Positions 1 through 7,408 are shown, numbered from the stretch's first letter. The stretch is DNA of 13,347 nt from Actinomycetes bacterium (GCA_023389315.1 JAEWEQ010000083.1:1-13347); one strand, 5' to 3'. Numbers and translations are program-made. Notes: a model not told the origin generated them from the sequence alone.

Positions 1-1124
1 CCCGGCTGGGCGGCCTGGACTGGCTGCGCGGCCTGCGCTGGGTGCATCACCTGACCCGGCTGTGCGACCTGCGCCGGCTGGCTCGGTTGTCCCACCCCTG
101 TTTGCCCTGCCGGGAACGGCGCAGAAGCGGGCGGCCATTGCTGTGGCACCGCTGGCTGGGCGGTGTAGTTAGGCTGTTGGGCAGAAGACTGCGGGTAGGT
201 GGCGCCTTGCTGGGGGAACGACCCCAGTTTTGAAGGATGGGGCTGCGGGGGAATAGCAGGTTGAGCCGGCGCGGCCGGAGCGCCCGGAGCCGGAGCACGC
301 AGAGCCGGAGCACGCAGAGCCGGAGCGCCCGGATCCGACGCTCCCGGCGCGGGCGTAACCGGACTGGCAGTCCCCACCACAGGGCCGGAACCCGGAGCAA
401 CATGTGGGCCAGTTGGCGAACCACCCCTAACCGCGCCGCCACTAACCTCACCGGCGGTAGTGCCACGCTTCTGTCGGCGCAGGTACCACCAGCCGCCACC
501 GGCTACAAGCAATACCAACAGGCCAGCCAGCCACGGTAAAAGCGAGCCAAACCCGTCCATCACACCCGGATGCTTCTTAGACACAATCACGATGGAATCT
601 TGCAGATCCTTCAGAGCTCCGGTTTCCAAGTGATAGGTCCGCCCAGAAACCTTACCCGGCCCGGTGGCACTAATGATCTTCCCCGGCATGTTGACAGTTA
701 AGTCAATGTCGTAAAGTGCGGCCCCCATACTCGCCGCATCGCGCAACTGCGGCGGAATATCCGCAGCGAGCTTATCCAAGTTCAACTCAACGGTGTCTGA
801 CTTATCAACGAACTCACCGAACTCGGACATCGGCACCGGTTCGGTGCTCACAAAGCGACAATGAAGTCCCGATGACGTTGAAAGATCCTCGATACGCAAC
901 TGATCCGAGGCCGATAACTCACGGCTGATCTGCTCACAGTTAAGTCCGCTAGCGCCCATCGCCATGCCCACCCAACTGGAATCAAGCTCGAGATCCATAC
1001 TCACGTTACCCATGCCATCGGGGAGCACGTCAATATTGGTCTTGAGTCCGCAAGCCGACAGCAGGAAAGCGACCGGCACCAGTATTGCTACCGCCATGGT
1101 GCGGCGAAGTTTATTGCGCTGCAT
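1..1124 (-). CDS. LppM-like lipoprotein, C-terminus outside the window
   Basis: I translated this by hand: the frame stays open from the ATG at 1124 to the left edge (374 codons), so the C-terminus is missing. Residues 1-25 form a lipoprotein signal peptide: a basic start (MQRNKLRRT), a hydrophobic core and the lipobox LLSAC with Cys25 as the lipidated residue. A globular extracytoplasmic domain follows to about residue 190, with DGMGNVSMDLELD near its start, two cysteines and GPGKVSGRTYHLE near its end. A membrane helix (LLPWLAGLLVLLVAGGGW) comes next, then RRQKR as a stop-transfer signal, then a long cytoplasmic tail rich in Pro, Ala, Gln and Gly. Lipobox, beta-rich domain, one helix and a disordered tail is the layout of actinobacterial LppM-domain proteins. 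An AAAGGA site precedes the ATG by about ten bases. Function is not known from sequence; a cell-envelope role is inferred. Confidence 0.75.
   Translation of the reverse strand, partial: MQRNKLRRTMAVAILVPVAFLLSACGLKTNIDVLPDGMGNVSMDLELDSSWVGMAMGASGLNCEQISRELSASDQLRIEDLSTSSGLHCRFVSTEPVPMSEFGEFVDKSDTVELNLDKLAADIPPQLRDAASMGAALYDIDLTVNMPGKIISATGPGKVSGRTYHLETGALKDLQDSIVIVSKKHPGVMDGFGSLLPWLAGLLVLLVAGGGWWYLRRQKRGTTAGEVSGGAVRGGSPTGPHVAPGSGPVVGTASPVTPAPGASDPGAPALRAPALRAPAPGAPAAPAQPAIPPQPHPSKLGSFPQQGATYPQSSAQQPNYTAQPAVPQQWPPASAPFPAGQTGVGQPSQPAQVAQPGQVMHPAQAAQPVQAAQP
276..335. repeat. 15-bp in-frame tandem repeat in the lipoprotein tail
   Basis: Four 15-bp units lie head to tail: 276-290, 291-305, 306-320 and 321-335. 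The two middle units are identical (cggagcacgcagagc); the outer two differ at a few bases. On the coding (minus) strand they give alternating APGAP and ALRAP pentapeptides. The unit length keeps the frame, so copy number could change without breaking the gene. Confidence 0.8.
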
Positions 1125-1210
1125 TACACCGAAATCCTTTGTGATGGGAAATAGAAACCGGTGTTTTCAAAGTACCCCAAACTTCCGACCAATGGCACCC
1201 ACTCAGCGAG

Positions 1211-1252
1211 GCAGAAAATAATCGTGGCGCGAGCAAACCTACTCGCGCCACG
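1211..1252 (-). terminator. Intrinsic terminator of the galTK operon
   Basis: A perfect 11-bp stem (CGTGGCGCGAG at 1223-1233 with CTCGCGCCACG at 1242-1252) encloses an 8-base loop. Read on the minus strand it follows the galK stop by 17 bases and is followed by ATTATTTTCTGCC, a T-rich tail. It separates the gal operon from the lipoprotein gene downstream, which therefore needs its own promoter. Confidence 0.85.
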
Positions 1253-1269
1253 AACTCACCCCGGCTGAC

Positions 1270-2478
1270 TTACTGCGCCGGAGCGGAAGGCTTAGCGTAA
1301 AGGAAGTGCGGTTCGTTGAAACCGCGCTCAGCGAAGGCTTCCTCAACTGCGCGCGCCACGTCCTCGGCCTTATCCGCCGGCACGAGGGCGATCGCGGACC
1401 CGCCAAAACCACCACCGGTCATGCGGGCCCCGTAAGCGCCATTCGCCAACGCCACATCCACCACCGTGTCCAGCTCCGGGCAGGTCACTTCGTAAAGGTC
1501 ACGCAAGGAACGGTGGGAAGCGACCATCAGGTCTCCCAAGGCGTGCAGACGGGCGGAATCCAACTCCCCATCACGCAACCACTGCACGAAATCCTTGGTG
1601 CGGGCGATCTCGCCCACCACGTGCTCCACGCGTTTTTGCTCTTCTTCCGTCAGCCCCGTCAAGTCCGCGTCCATGGGAACTTCCACCAGCAGTGCCACTC
1701 CCAGTTTCTGCGCCGCCGACTCGCAGGCACAGCGGCGGGCAGCGTACTGCCCATCCACCAGAGTATGCGGGGCGCGGGTGTCCACCACCAGCAGCTCAGT
1801 GTCAACGGCCGCCAAGTCAAAGGGGATGTGGTCAATAGACTGGTCGCGGCAATCGAGCAAAATCGCGTGACCCTCTTGGCAGCGCAGCGACGCGGCCTGG
1901 TCCATCCCACCGGTGGGTGCTCCCGCAATCAGGTTCTCCGCCCGCACGCAGGCGTTAACCAGTTGCGCACGGCCCGCGTCCGTGGCGGCACGACCCGGGT
2001 TGGTGGCGCACATCTGGTCCCACGCCACCGCCACTGCGCCCTCCAACGCGGCAGAAGAAGACAGGCCCGCGCCGAACGGTACGCACGAGTCAATCGCCAC
2101 GTCCATGCCGGGGAACGGGCAGCAGCCCGCCTGCTCCAAGGCCCAGGCCACTCCCACTACGTAAGCGGGCCACCCCTGGACGGGATTGTCACTGTCGTGC
2201 GTGTCCACCTGGTCTAGGTTGACTTCGCGCAACCCGTCCTCCTGGGCGGAAATCAAACGCACCAAGCGGTCTTCGCGGGCACGCACCGCTGCGAAAGTGC
2301 GGTGTGGTAGCGCCATAGGAAGGGCGTAACCACCGTTGTAGTCGGTGTGTTCGCCAATAATATTGACCCGCCCCGGGGCCGAGTGCACCGCGTCGGGTTC
2401 CACCCCGAAAGTGCGTTCGAATAGTTCCCGCACATGCTGGGCGCCTTCTTCCATGCTCCAGGCTTCGTTAACAATCAT
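1270..2478 (-). CDS. galK: Galactokinase
   Basis: Galactokinase phosphorylates alpha-D-galactose with ATP to galactose 1-phosphate, the entry step of the Leloir pathway in the cytoplasm. The 402 residues match the family length. The galactokinase signature GRVNIIGEHTDYN is at residues 36-48. The GHMP-kinase ATP loop VPFGAGLSSSAALE is at 133-146. GAPTGGMDQAAS at about 186-197 carries the catalytic Asp (D193), and the third GHMP motif RMTGGGFGGS lies near residue 350. The ATG at 2478 is preceded by AGAGGA at a normal distance. It lies 67 bases downstream of galT on the same strand with no terminator between, so the two are very likely co-transcribed; the operon ends at the hairpin 1223-1252. 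Nothing is missing or truncated. Confidence 0.97.
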   Translation of the reverse strand: MIVNEAWSMEEGAQHVRELFERTFGVEPDAVHSAPGRVNIIGEHTDYNGGYALPMALPHRTFAAVRAREDRLVRLISAQEDGLREVNLDQVDTHDSDNPVQGWPAYVVGVAWALEQAGCCPFPGMDVAIDSCVPFGAGLSSSAALEGAVAVAWDQMCATNPGRAATDAGRAQLVNACVRAENLIAGAPTGGMDQAASLRCQEGHAILLDCRDQSIDHIPFDLAAVDTELLVVDTRAPHTLVDGQYAARRCACESAAQKLGVALLVEVPMDADLTGLTEEEQKRVEHVVGEIARTKDFVQWLRDGELDSARLHALGDLMVASHRSLRDLYEVTCPELDTVVDVALANGAYGARMTGGGFGGSAIALVPADKAEDVARAVEEAFAERGFNEPHFLYAKPSAPAQ

Positions 2479-2545
2479 GCTTTTCCTCTGTCTAATGGCG
2501 CTACCGCGCCGCCACTTCCCTATCGTCTTTAATTCGCGAGGACGG

Positions 2546-3736
2546 TCAGTACACTTCCCGCAACCGGTCCGCGATCTTCTCCGGCGTGGTATCCGAAATC
2601 CACGCTCCCATGCCCGATTCTGAGCCCGCCAGGTACTTCAGTTTCCCGGGGGAACGCAAGAACGAGAACAGTTGCAAGTGCAGGCGCAAGTCTTCGCGCC
2701 CCTCCCCTACCGGAGCTTGGTGCCAAGCGGCAATGTAGGGCAGTTCAATGGGTTCGGGGTTACCGTCCTCGTCCTCACCTACGAAGAAGCGGTTACCGGC
2801 GGCCAGCATCTTCAAGTACACCTGCGATAGGTCCTCGCGTTCAGCTTCGGTGAGTTCGTACAGGGCGGCCACGTCTCGACGCGGTGCCAAGTGCATTTCC
2901 ACCGGCCAGCGCGCGGCCGCGGGAGTGTAAAGCACCCAGTGGTCGGTCTGCGTGATGATACGGCGGCCCGAACGCAGTTCCGCTTCGAGGATGTCGCGCA
3001 GCAAGTTACCGCCAGTGCGTTCACGGTGGGCCTTAGCTTGGGCCAACATCAGGTTGGTTTTCGGCGTCAAGTAGGGGTAGGCGTAGATCTGCCCGTGCGG
3101 GTGGTGCAAGGTCACGCCGATTTCTTTCCCGTGGTTTTCGAAGCAGAACACCTGCTTGATACCGGGCAGTTTTTCAAGTTCTTCGGTGCGGTCCGCCCAC
3201 GCTTCAATCACCGTGCGCATACGGGTTTGCCCCATGTCCACCAGGTTTTGATCCAGGCGCGGGCCGAAGCAAATCACCTCGCAGCGGCCTGCGGCGGGAC
3301 GCATCGGCCAGATCTGCTCACCGTCAACGTAGCTGACTTCGTCGGGCTGTCCGGGCACCGCCATGAGGGAGGGGAAACGGTTTTCAAACACCACCACGTC
3401 GTAGTCGGTATCGGGGATTTCACCGTCTTGGTAAGTGGCGCCGGGCCGGGCCGGGGCGAAAGGGTTGGCGTCCGCCGGGGGCAAGAATGTGCGGTTCATC
3501 CGGTGGGTGGCCATGGGAATCCAGTCCCCGGTGAGCGGGTCCAGGCGCATCCATGGGGCGGTGACGGGTTTTTCTTCTCCGTCCACCATCACCGGGGCAA
3601 AACGATCCACCAGGGGACGAGGGTCGTCGAGGCGGCGAGTCTTTTGGCCGCTGACGTATTCAGGAGTGTCGTCGAAATAAAACAGTTCACGTCCGTCAGC
3701 TAAAGTGGCTTTGGTTTTTCGCACTCCTGCGGTCAT
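2546..3736 (-). CDS. galT: Galactose-1-phosphate uridylyltransferase
   Basis: The enzyme exchanges UMP between UDP-glucose and galactose 1-phosphate, the second Leloir step; it uses the product of galK next door. The 396-residue protein carries the histidine-triad active site VTLHHPHGQIYAYPY at about residues 208-222, where H212-P213-H214 is the His-Pro-His motif and H214 the expected uridylylated nucleophile. FENRFPSL (118-125) and FENHGKEIG (199-207) are further typical GalT segments. The frame is open 25 codons upstream to 3811, but that extension is low-complexity; the ATG at 3736 has a strong GGAGAAG site just before it and begins the recognisable protein, so I chose it. It is first in the galT-galK operon. 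A candidate LacI-type operator lies about 115 bases upstream. Confidence 0.95.
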   Translation of the reverse strand: MTAGVRKTKATLADGRELFYFDDTPEYVSGQKTRRLDDPRPLVDRFAPVMVDGEEKPVTAPWMRLDPLTGDWIPMATHRMNRTFLPPADANPFAPARPGATYQDGEIPDTDYDVVVFENRFPSLMAVPGQPDEVSYVDGEQIWPMRPAAGRCEVICFGPRLDQNLVDMGQTRMRTVIEAWADRTEELEKLPGIKQVFCFENHGKEIGVTLHHPHGQIYAYPYLTPKTNLMLAQAKAHRERTGGNLLRDILEAELRSGRRIITQTDHWVLYTPAAARWPVEMHLAPRRDVAALYELTEAEREDLSQVYLKMLAAGNRFFVGEDEDGNPEPIELPYIAAWHQAPVGEGREDLRLHLQLFSFLRSPGKLKYLAGSESGMGAWISDTTPEKIADRLREVY

Positions 3737-3738
3737 TT

Positions 3739-3745
3739 CTTCTCC
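3739..3745 (-). promoter_or_regulatory. Ribosome binding site that fixes the galT start
   Basis: The minus strand reads GGAGAAGAA immediately before the ATG at 3736, with GGAG five bases from the start codon. This supports the shorter GalT over the in-frame start at 3811, which has no such site. Confidence 0.75.
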
Positions 3746-3850
3746 AATTGTGCTTAGGTGTGAGTGACGTGGTGGTGGCATTTTGCCCCACGTTCGGGGC
3801 GGTGGGCGCACCTCTTTTCCACCGTTAATGCTACCGTCTGGGTGAGCGTG

Positions 3851-3864
3851 GCAAAACGTTTCAA
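3851..3864. promoter_or_regulatory. Candidate LacI-family operator upstream of galT
   Basis: The sequence gcaaaacgtttcaa contains the perfect palindrome AAACGTTT (3854-3861) centred on CG, the hallmark of LacI/GalR-type operators. It lies about 115 bases upstream of the galT start. No regulator gene is in the window, so the link to galactose control is inference. Confidence 0.3.
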
Positions 3865-4010
3865 GAGGTCTTAAAGGGGCAGTAATTTCACGAGGACGGT
3901 CGGCGCGGCTGGGAGGGGACCAAAAGGCCCACGTACGCGACGTTGACCTACCAGTTCCCGGTGCCGACCGGCCAGCCTACGGAGCTCGTCCGCCGTCTAG
4001 TTGCCTCAGC

Positions 4011-4120
4011 TGCACCCGCCCACCCCGTCGACCGTCCTCGCGTGCTGCACCCACCCACCGTGCCAAGACCGTCCTCGCGTGCTGCACCCGCCACCGTGCC
4101 AATACCGTCCTCGCGTGCTA
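4011..4120. repeat. 36/37-bp tandem repeat, about 2.5 to 3 copies
   Basis: A 37-bp unit at 4031-4067 is followed by a 36-bp unit at 4068-4103 and a partial third copy at 4104-4119. A degenerate part-copy precedes them at 4011-4030. Each unit starts accgtcctcgcgtgct and continues into a C-rich stretch ending near accgtgccaa. The copies are almost identical and directly adjacent, with no unique spacers, so this is a tandem repeat and not a CRISPR array. Confidence 0.8.
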
Positions 4121-4279
4121 TCCGCGCCGACGGCATCTTCGTTGCGAGCCCCAGCCGGTCCTCCTCGTTTAACGCCCTCGCTGGCGGCGTCCTCATTCCC
4201 AGCACCCAGCCGACCGCCCTCGCCCTCTATCGCACGCCGCTGCGAGTTGGTAAAGTTGCGCTATCTTCTGCAACTAGGT

Positions 4280-4308
4280 TTGCGTTCGCCGCCCCCGCGC
4301 GTGACAAT
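4280..4308 (+). promoter_or_regulatory. Candidate promoter for the 2H phosphoesterase gene
   Basis: TTGCGT (4280-4285) and GACAAT (4303-4308) are separated by 17 bases and lie about 65 bases before the chosen ATG. Each hexamer matches four of six sigma-70 consensus bases; no other evidence supports it. Confidence 0.3.
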
Positions 4309-4358
4309 AAGTAACCGCTGCGCCCCGCAGCACCACTAACCTCAACTACCGTGGTTGT

Positions 4359-4363
4359 GAGGA
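4359..4363 (+). promoter_or_regulatory. Ribosome binding site that fixes the 2H phosphoesterase start
   Basis: GAGGA lies eight bases before the ATG at 4372. The alternative GTG start at 4351 would sit upstream of this site and has none of its own. Confidence 0.65.
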
Positions 4364-4371
4364 TAAACCGC

Positions 4372-4920
4372 ATGTACTACCCCGATTGCTGCGTCGATGA
4401 AGAAATCATCGGCCTGGTCATCGCAGTGCCCGAACCTTGGGCCAGTGAACTGACCGCGTGGCGAGAACGCTTCGGCGATCCCCACGGGCAGCGCGTCCCC
4501 GCGCACATCACCTTGCTGCCACCCACCCCCATCCCCTCCGCCATCTACGCTGACGCGGTCACTCACCTGCAGAACGTGGCGGCCGGGCAACGCCCTTTCG
4601 AAGTGTCGCTGAACGGCTCGGGCACTTTCGCCCCCGTTTCCCCGGTGGCGTTCATTAACGTCGAGGACGGGTACTCCGCCCTCGTGGAGCTGGAAGACGA
4701 GGTTCGCAGCGGGGTGCTCGACGTGCCTTCCCGCTTCCCCTACCACCCACACGTGACCATTGCGCAACAGGTAGATGATGCATCGTTGCAAGCGGCCATC
4801 GAATTGGGTGCCGATTTCACGGCCCGTTGGACAGTGGCTGGATTCCGACTGGACCGGGTGGGGCAGGATGGTTCCTACCAGTCGCGTGCCATTTTTAACC
4901 TGGGTACAAAACTGAGTTAA
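4372..4920 (+). CDS. 2H phosphoesterase, 2'-5' RNA ligase family
   Basis: The 182-residue protein carries the two H-x-T/S motifs of the 2H phosphoesterase superfamily: HITLL (H45, T47) and HVTIA (H127, T129), each with a hydrophobic residue after Thr, and spaced as in the family. Such proteins hydrolyse or ligate 2',3'-cyclic phosphate or 2'-5' phosphodiester bonds in RNA or small nucleotides; the actual substrate cannot be read from sequence. No signal peptide or membrane segment is visible, so it should be cytoplasmic. The length is right for the family and nothing is missing. The ATG at 4372 follows a GAGGA site; an in-frame GTG at 4351 is possible but less likely. It is on the plus strand and divergent from galT, 197 bases before the BrkB-like gene, and probably a single unit. 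Confidence 0.85.
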   Translation: MYYPDCCVDEEIIGLVIAVPEPWASELTAWRERFGDPHGQRVPAHITLLPPTPIPSAIYADAVTHLQNVAAGQRPFEVSLNGSGTFAPVSPVAFINVEDGYSALVELEDEVRSGVLDVPSRFPYHPHVTIAQQVDDASLQAAIELGADFTARWTVAGFRLDRVGQDGSYQSRAIFNLGTKLS

Positions 4921-4936
4921 AACCGTCCCCACCTGG

Positions 4937-5041
4937 CATTGATTTCTCCTTTGAAGCTCGATAACGTGCCTGGTTCGTTCATGGTTCCCGTAGAGGACAT
5001 TGATTTCACCTGTGAAGCGGGTTAACTTCCTCGTTCATTCC
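4937..5041. repeat. Two imperfect direct repeats with an internal palindrome
   Basis: A segment at 4937-4988 is repeated at 4998-5041, offset by 61 bases. The first 21 bases agree at 19 positions (both start cattgattt and end gaagc), and weaker similarity continues through a taac...cgttcat...ttccc pattern. The second copy holds a perfect palindrome TTCAC-CT-GTGAA at 5005-5016; the first has a decayed form of it at 4944-4955. The position, 80-180 bases before the BrkB-like gene, would suit paired regulator sites. Confidence 0.6.
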
Positions 5042-5105
5042 CAGGGCGTGACGTATTGCGCCGCTTTTGTTACGAGTTCACGGTGCTAACTAAGCCTTAT
5101 TGCGG

Positions 5106-5111
5106 TAAGTT
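5106..5111 (+). promoter_or_regulatory. Candidate -10 box of a leaderless brkB-like transcript
   Basis: TAAGTT fits the actinobacterial TANNNT -10 pattern and ends exactly six bases before the ATG at 5118, which would make the A of the start codon the first transcribed base. No ribosome binding site precedes this ATG. I see no good -35 box, so confidence is low. Confidence 0.25.
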
Positions 5112-5117
5112 GCAATC

Positions 5118-6425
5118 ATGGCTTCCGATTCACCCCTATCTGATGCGCGCTGGCAAACCACGCCCGGCTCCCCCATTGACACACTTCCCCCGATTGATGA
5201 CCTCGGTCCGCGAGCAGCTTCCGTGCCCGAGCTTTTCGGTCCGACGCTGAAGGCCGCTTTCAAGGCCGAAGGCATGATGGGGAAGATCCAAGAACTCGTC
5301 AAATGGTGGAACCATTCACGGATTGGACGCGGCCTGGCTCGCTACTCCATGAAACGCGGCAACCTGCTGGCTGGTGGTATTTCCTACGTCGGTTTGTTCT
5401 CCATTTCCGGTGCCGTCGCCCTGGGTTGGACTATCTTCATGGCAGTGCTGGGTGGCAACGCGAAGCTGCGTCAATCCGTCCTCGAAGCGGTCAATGGCGC
5501 CATGCCAGGACTGCTGACGAATGGATCAGAAAAAGGCCTGTTAGACCCTGATTCGTTGGTGCAGCAAAGCCCATTCAGTATTGGCGGCTTAGTGGCGCTG
5601 GTGATTTTGCTGTTCTCCTCCGCGAAGGTGATGACGGCGCTGAAGATGTCGCTGTGGTCAATGTTCGGCATCGTGCGTCTTCCCGACAACCCGGTGATCA
5701 CGAAGCTGCGTGACTTCCTCGGCTTCATTGTGATCGCCGCGGGTGTGGTGGTGACCGCCGTGCTGGGGGTGCTGCTAAACACTTTGGGCAGTCAGTTCCT
5801 CGACCTGGTGGGGATCACCGGCGGTGTCGGCAAGGCAGCTTTAACTGGTGGGTCACTGCTGCTGTCCTTGCTGGTTGACATGGTGGTGTTCGCGGCGCTA
5901 CTGAAGTTCGTCGCCGGGCTAAGGGTCCCCAGTAAAGACCTGTGGGTAGGGGCTGCGGTATTCGGCGTGGCTTCCGGTCTGCTGCGTTTCTTGGGGACGA
6001 AAGCGGTGGGCGCGGTTGATGATCCGCTCCTGCAAGGTTTCGCCACCATCATCACGCTGCTTTTGTGGATCAACATTTTGGCCCGCGTGACGCTGATGAT
6101 TTCAGCTTGGATCGCGAACCCGCCGATCGCTCCGGTGCCGGGCTCGCAAGACCACATGCACGGGCGCTCCACCCCCAACTATGTGACCATGAGTAACACT
6201 GACACGTTGGATTGGCCCCACCACACCATGACCGGTGATATTGAGCCGGACCCGCGCTACGATCCGGATTCGGAAGAGATTGTCCTGTCGGACGCCATTT
6301 GGCATTCGACGGAAGGTAAGTGGCTACGCAAGCGTATTGAATCGGCACAGAAGCGTGCTGACCACTACCGCCGTCGCCTGTGGGCTTTGGGTGAGGTACG
6401 CAAGGTCGGTAAAGACAATCCGTAA
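5118..6425 (+). CDS. YihY/BrkB family inner-membrane protein
   Basis: The 435-residue protein has a hydrophilic N-terminus (about 65 residues, Pro-rich), then the BrkB/YihY core: RYSMKRGNLLAGGISYVGLF near residues 75-94 is the typical entry to the first helix. About six membrane helices follow (roughly 88-112, 150-175, 195-220, 240-268, 274-292 and 300-328). After WIANPPIAPVPG a charged cytoplasmic tail of about 95 residues ends in a probable helix rich in Lys and Arg. Family members were once labelled ribonuclease BN; that is an error and no nuclease motif is present. The function is uncertain, with transport or envelope roles proposed for the family. The start at 5118 has no ribosome binding site but has a TANNNT box six bases upstream; the next Met (5274) would still keep the whole core. 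Confidence 0.88.
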   Translation: MASDSPLSDARWQTTPGSPIDTLPPIDDLGPRAASVPELFGPTLKAAFKAEGMMGKIQELVKWWNHSRIGRGLARYSMKRGNLLAGGISYVGLFSISGAVALGWTIFMAVLGGNAKLRQSVLEAVNGAMPGLLTNGSEKGLLDPDSLVQQSPFSIGGLVALVILLFSSAKVMTALKMSLWSMFGIVRLPDNPVITKLRDFLGFIVIAAGVVVTAVLGVLLNTLGSQFLDLVGITGGVGKAALTGGSLLLSLLVDMVVFAALLKFVAGLRVPSKDLWVGAAVFGVASGLLRFLGTKAVGAVDDPLLQGFATIITLLLWINILARVTLMISAWIANPPIAPVPGSQDHMHGRSTPNYVTMSNTDTLDWPHHTMTGDIEPDPRYDPDSEEIVLSDAIWHSTEGKWLRKRIESAQKRADHYRRRLWALGEVRKVGKDNP

Positions 6426-6503
6426 AGAAGTGATGGGTCCTAAGACCTGCTGTGCGCCCGCCAGCCAGTTTTCTTTCCTGCGATGGCGAATGCCGCGCTA
6501 CTT

Positions 6504-6540
6504 TTGCGCCCGCCGGGGCTTTAGGCTCCGGCGGGCGCAA
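6504..6540 (+). terminator. Strong hairpin between convergent genes
   Basis: A perfect 13-bp stem (TTGCGCCCGCCGG at 6504-6516 with its complement at 6528-6540) and an 11-base loop follow the BrkB-like stop by 78 bases. The plus-strand tail is CCAAAATG with no T-run, as is common in GC-rich actinobacteria. By position it could stop transcripts from both sides. Confidence 0.65.
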
Positions 6541-6541
6541 C

Positions 6542-6580
6542 CAAAATGTTGTTGAAGCGCAGTTGCTATGGCTGCGCTTC
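6542..6580 (-). terminator. Terminator of the exodeoxyribonuclease III gene
   Basis: A perfect 9-bp stem (GAAGCGCAG at 6554-6562 with CTGCGCTTC at 6572-6580, 9-base loop) begins six bases after the stop codon of the minus-strand gene. On that strand it is followed by AACAACATTTTGG, a moderately T-rich tail. Confidence 0.65.
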
Positions 6581-6586
6581 GTTGTG

Positions 6587-7408
6587 TCAGCGGTAATGGA
6601 CCAGTACCGGGGCGTGGTCGGAAAAGCGTTGATCGTAGGCGGCAGCGCGGCCGATTTCGAAACGCTGCGCACGTTCGGCCACCGGTTCGGTCGCTAAATG
6701 GTAGTCGATGCGCCACCCCGCGTCGTTGTCGAAGGCTTTGCCGCGCCACGACCACCACGAGTACGGTCCTTGCACTTGGCCAGCCAAGGCGCGCACCACG
6801 TCGGTCCAGCCATTGGCCATCCACTTATCCAAGTAGGCGATTTCCTCATCCAACACGCCCGCGGTTTTGTTGTGGTTACCTTTCCAGTTTTTGATGTCAG
6901 CCTCGGTGTGAACGATGTTTAAGTCCCCGCACATGATGGTGGGAGTCGGGTCATCAATGAGCTCCGCCATGCGTTCAGTCACTAGCGCCAGGTGAGCATA
7001 CTTTTGGTCCATTTTTTCCGTCCCCACCTGGCCGGAGTGCAGGTAGGCGGAAACGATCCGTACGTCCTCGCCACCGCTGCGAATGGTGGCTTCCAACCAA
7101 CGCCCAGTATCGACGTCAGTGGCTTCGCTATCGGCGGGGTGGGCTCCCAGCCGTACGGAGTCCCCCAGGAGCTCAACTTCGCTGTTTTTGCGCACCGCAA
7201 TGGCCACCCCGGCGCGGCCCTTAATGGCGCAGGAGAAGTTAACTACTTGCCAGTGTTCCCCCAGCAGGTCTTGGGTGATTTCGTCGCTGGCGCGCACTTC
7301 TTGGAGCGCGAGGACGTCCGGCTGGGTTTGCTGCAAATAGGCGTCCATGTCGCGGCGCATGGCGGCTCGGATTCCGTTTACGTTAATGGTTGCGAGTGTG
7401 AAGTCCAT
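6587..7408 (-). CDS. xthA: Exodeoxyribonuclease III (AP endonuclease, ExoIII/APE1 family)
   Basis: The enzyme cuts DNA 5' to abasic sites and degrades one strand of duplex DNA from the 3' end in base-excision repair. All catalytic blocks of the endonuclease/exonuclease/phosphatase fold are present: TINVNGIRAA at the start (first Asn of the active site), LQEVR with metal-binding E37, SAYLHSGQ with the active-site Tyr, CGDLNIVHTEADIKNWKGN with the Asp/Asn pair, WRIDYHLAT and the final SDHAPV with the Asp-His pair. The length is 273 residues, normal for the family. The start is not certain: an in-frame ATG at 7417 adds three residues, but neither ATG has a ribosome binding site, and CATAAT at 7416-7421 looks like a -10 box overlapping the first ATG. 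That favours the ATG at 7408 on a leaderless transcript. Confidence 0.93.
   Translation of the reverse strand: MDFTLATINVNGIRAAMRRDMDAYLQQTQPDVLALQEVRASDEITQDLLGEHWQVVNFSCAIKGRAGVAIAVRKNSEVELLGDSVRLGAHPADSEATDVDTGRWLEATIRSGGEDVRIVSAYLHSGQVGTEKMDQKYAHLALVTERMAELIDDPTPTIMCGDLNIVHTEADIKNWKGNHNKTAGVLDEEIAYLDKWMANGWTDVVRALAGQVQGPYSWWSWRGKAFDNDAGWRIDYHLATEPVAERAQRFEIGRAAAYDQRFSDHAPVLVHYR

Larger units (their letters stand above)
3737..4371. other. 635-bp gene-free region between galT and the 2H phosphoesterase
   Basis: The two genes diverge from this stretch. It holds the galT leader, a candidate operator at 3851-3864, a tandem repeat at 4011-4120, a small inverted repeat (AGTTGC at 4254-4259 with GCAACT at 4270-4275) and a candidate promoter at 4280-4308. 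Open frames exist on both strands between about 3943 and 4339, but they overlap one another, are dominated by the repeats (Pro/Ser/Arg/Ala), lack ribosome binding sites and resemble nothing I know, so I do not call a gene. Confidence 0.7.

Noticed and set aside
1306..2217. A 303-codon plus-strand frame opposite galK
   Set aside because: It is the antisense shadow of a clear galactokinase gene, kept open by GC-biased codons; the peptide has no recognisable domain.
2891..3703. A 270-codon plus-strand frame opposite galT
   Set aside because: Antisense shadow of galT with no start signal and no known domain.
1270..3736. A complete galactose operon with a regulator and transporter
   Set aside because: Only galT and galK are present; no galE, regulator or sugar transporter adjoins them, and the MHS transporter is 6.7 kb away and not of a sugar-specific type.
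4031..4120. CRISPR array, because of a repeat length near 36 bp
   Set aside because: The units touch each other with no unique spacers, and no cas gene is in the window.
3943..4339. Overlapping open frames on both strands between galT and the 2H phosphoesterase
   Set aside because: They consist mainly of the tandem repeat, have no ribosome binding sites, overlap one another and resemble no known protein.
5118..6425. Ribonuclease BN as the identity of the BrkB/YihY protein
   Set aside because: This is an old mislabel of the family; the protein is a multi-helix membrane protein with no nuclease motif.
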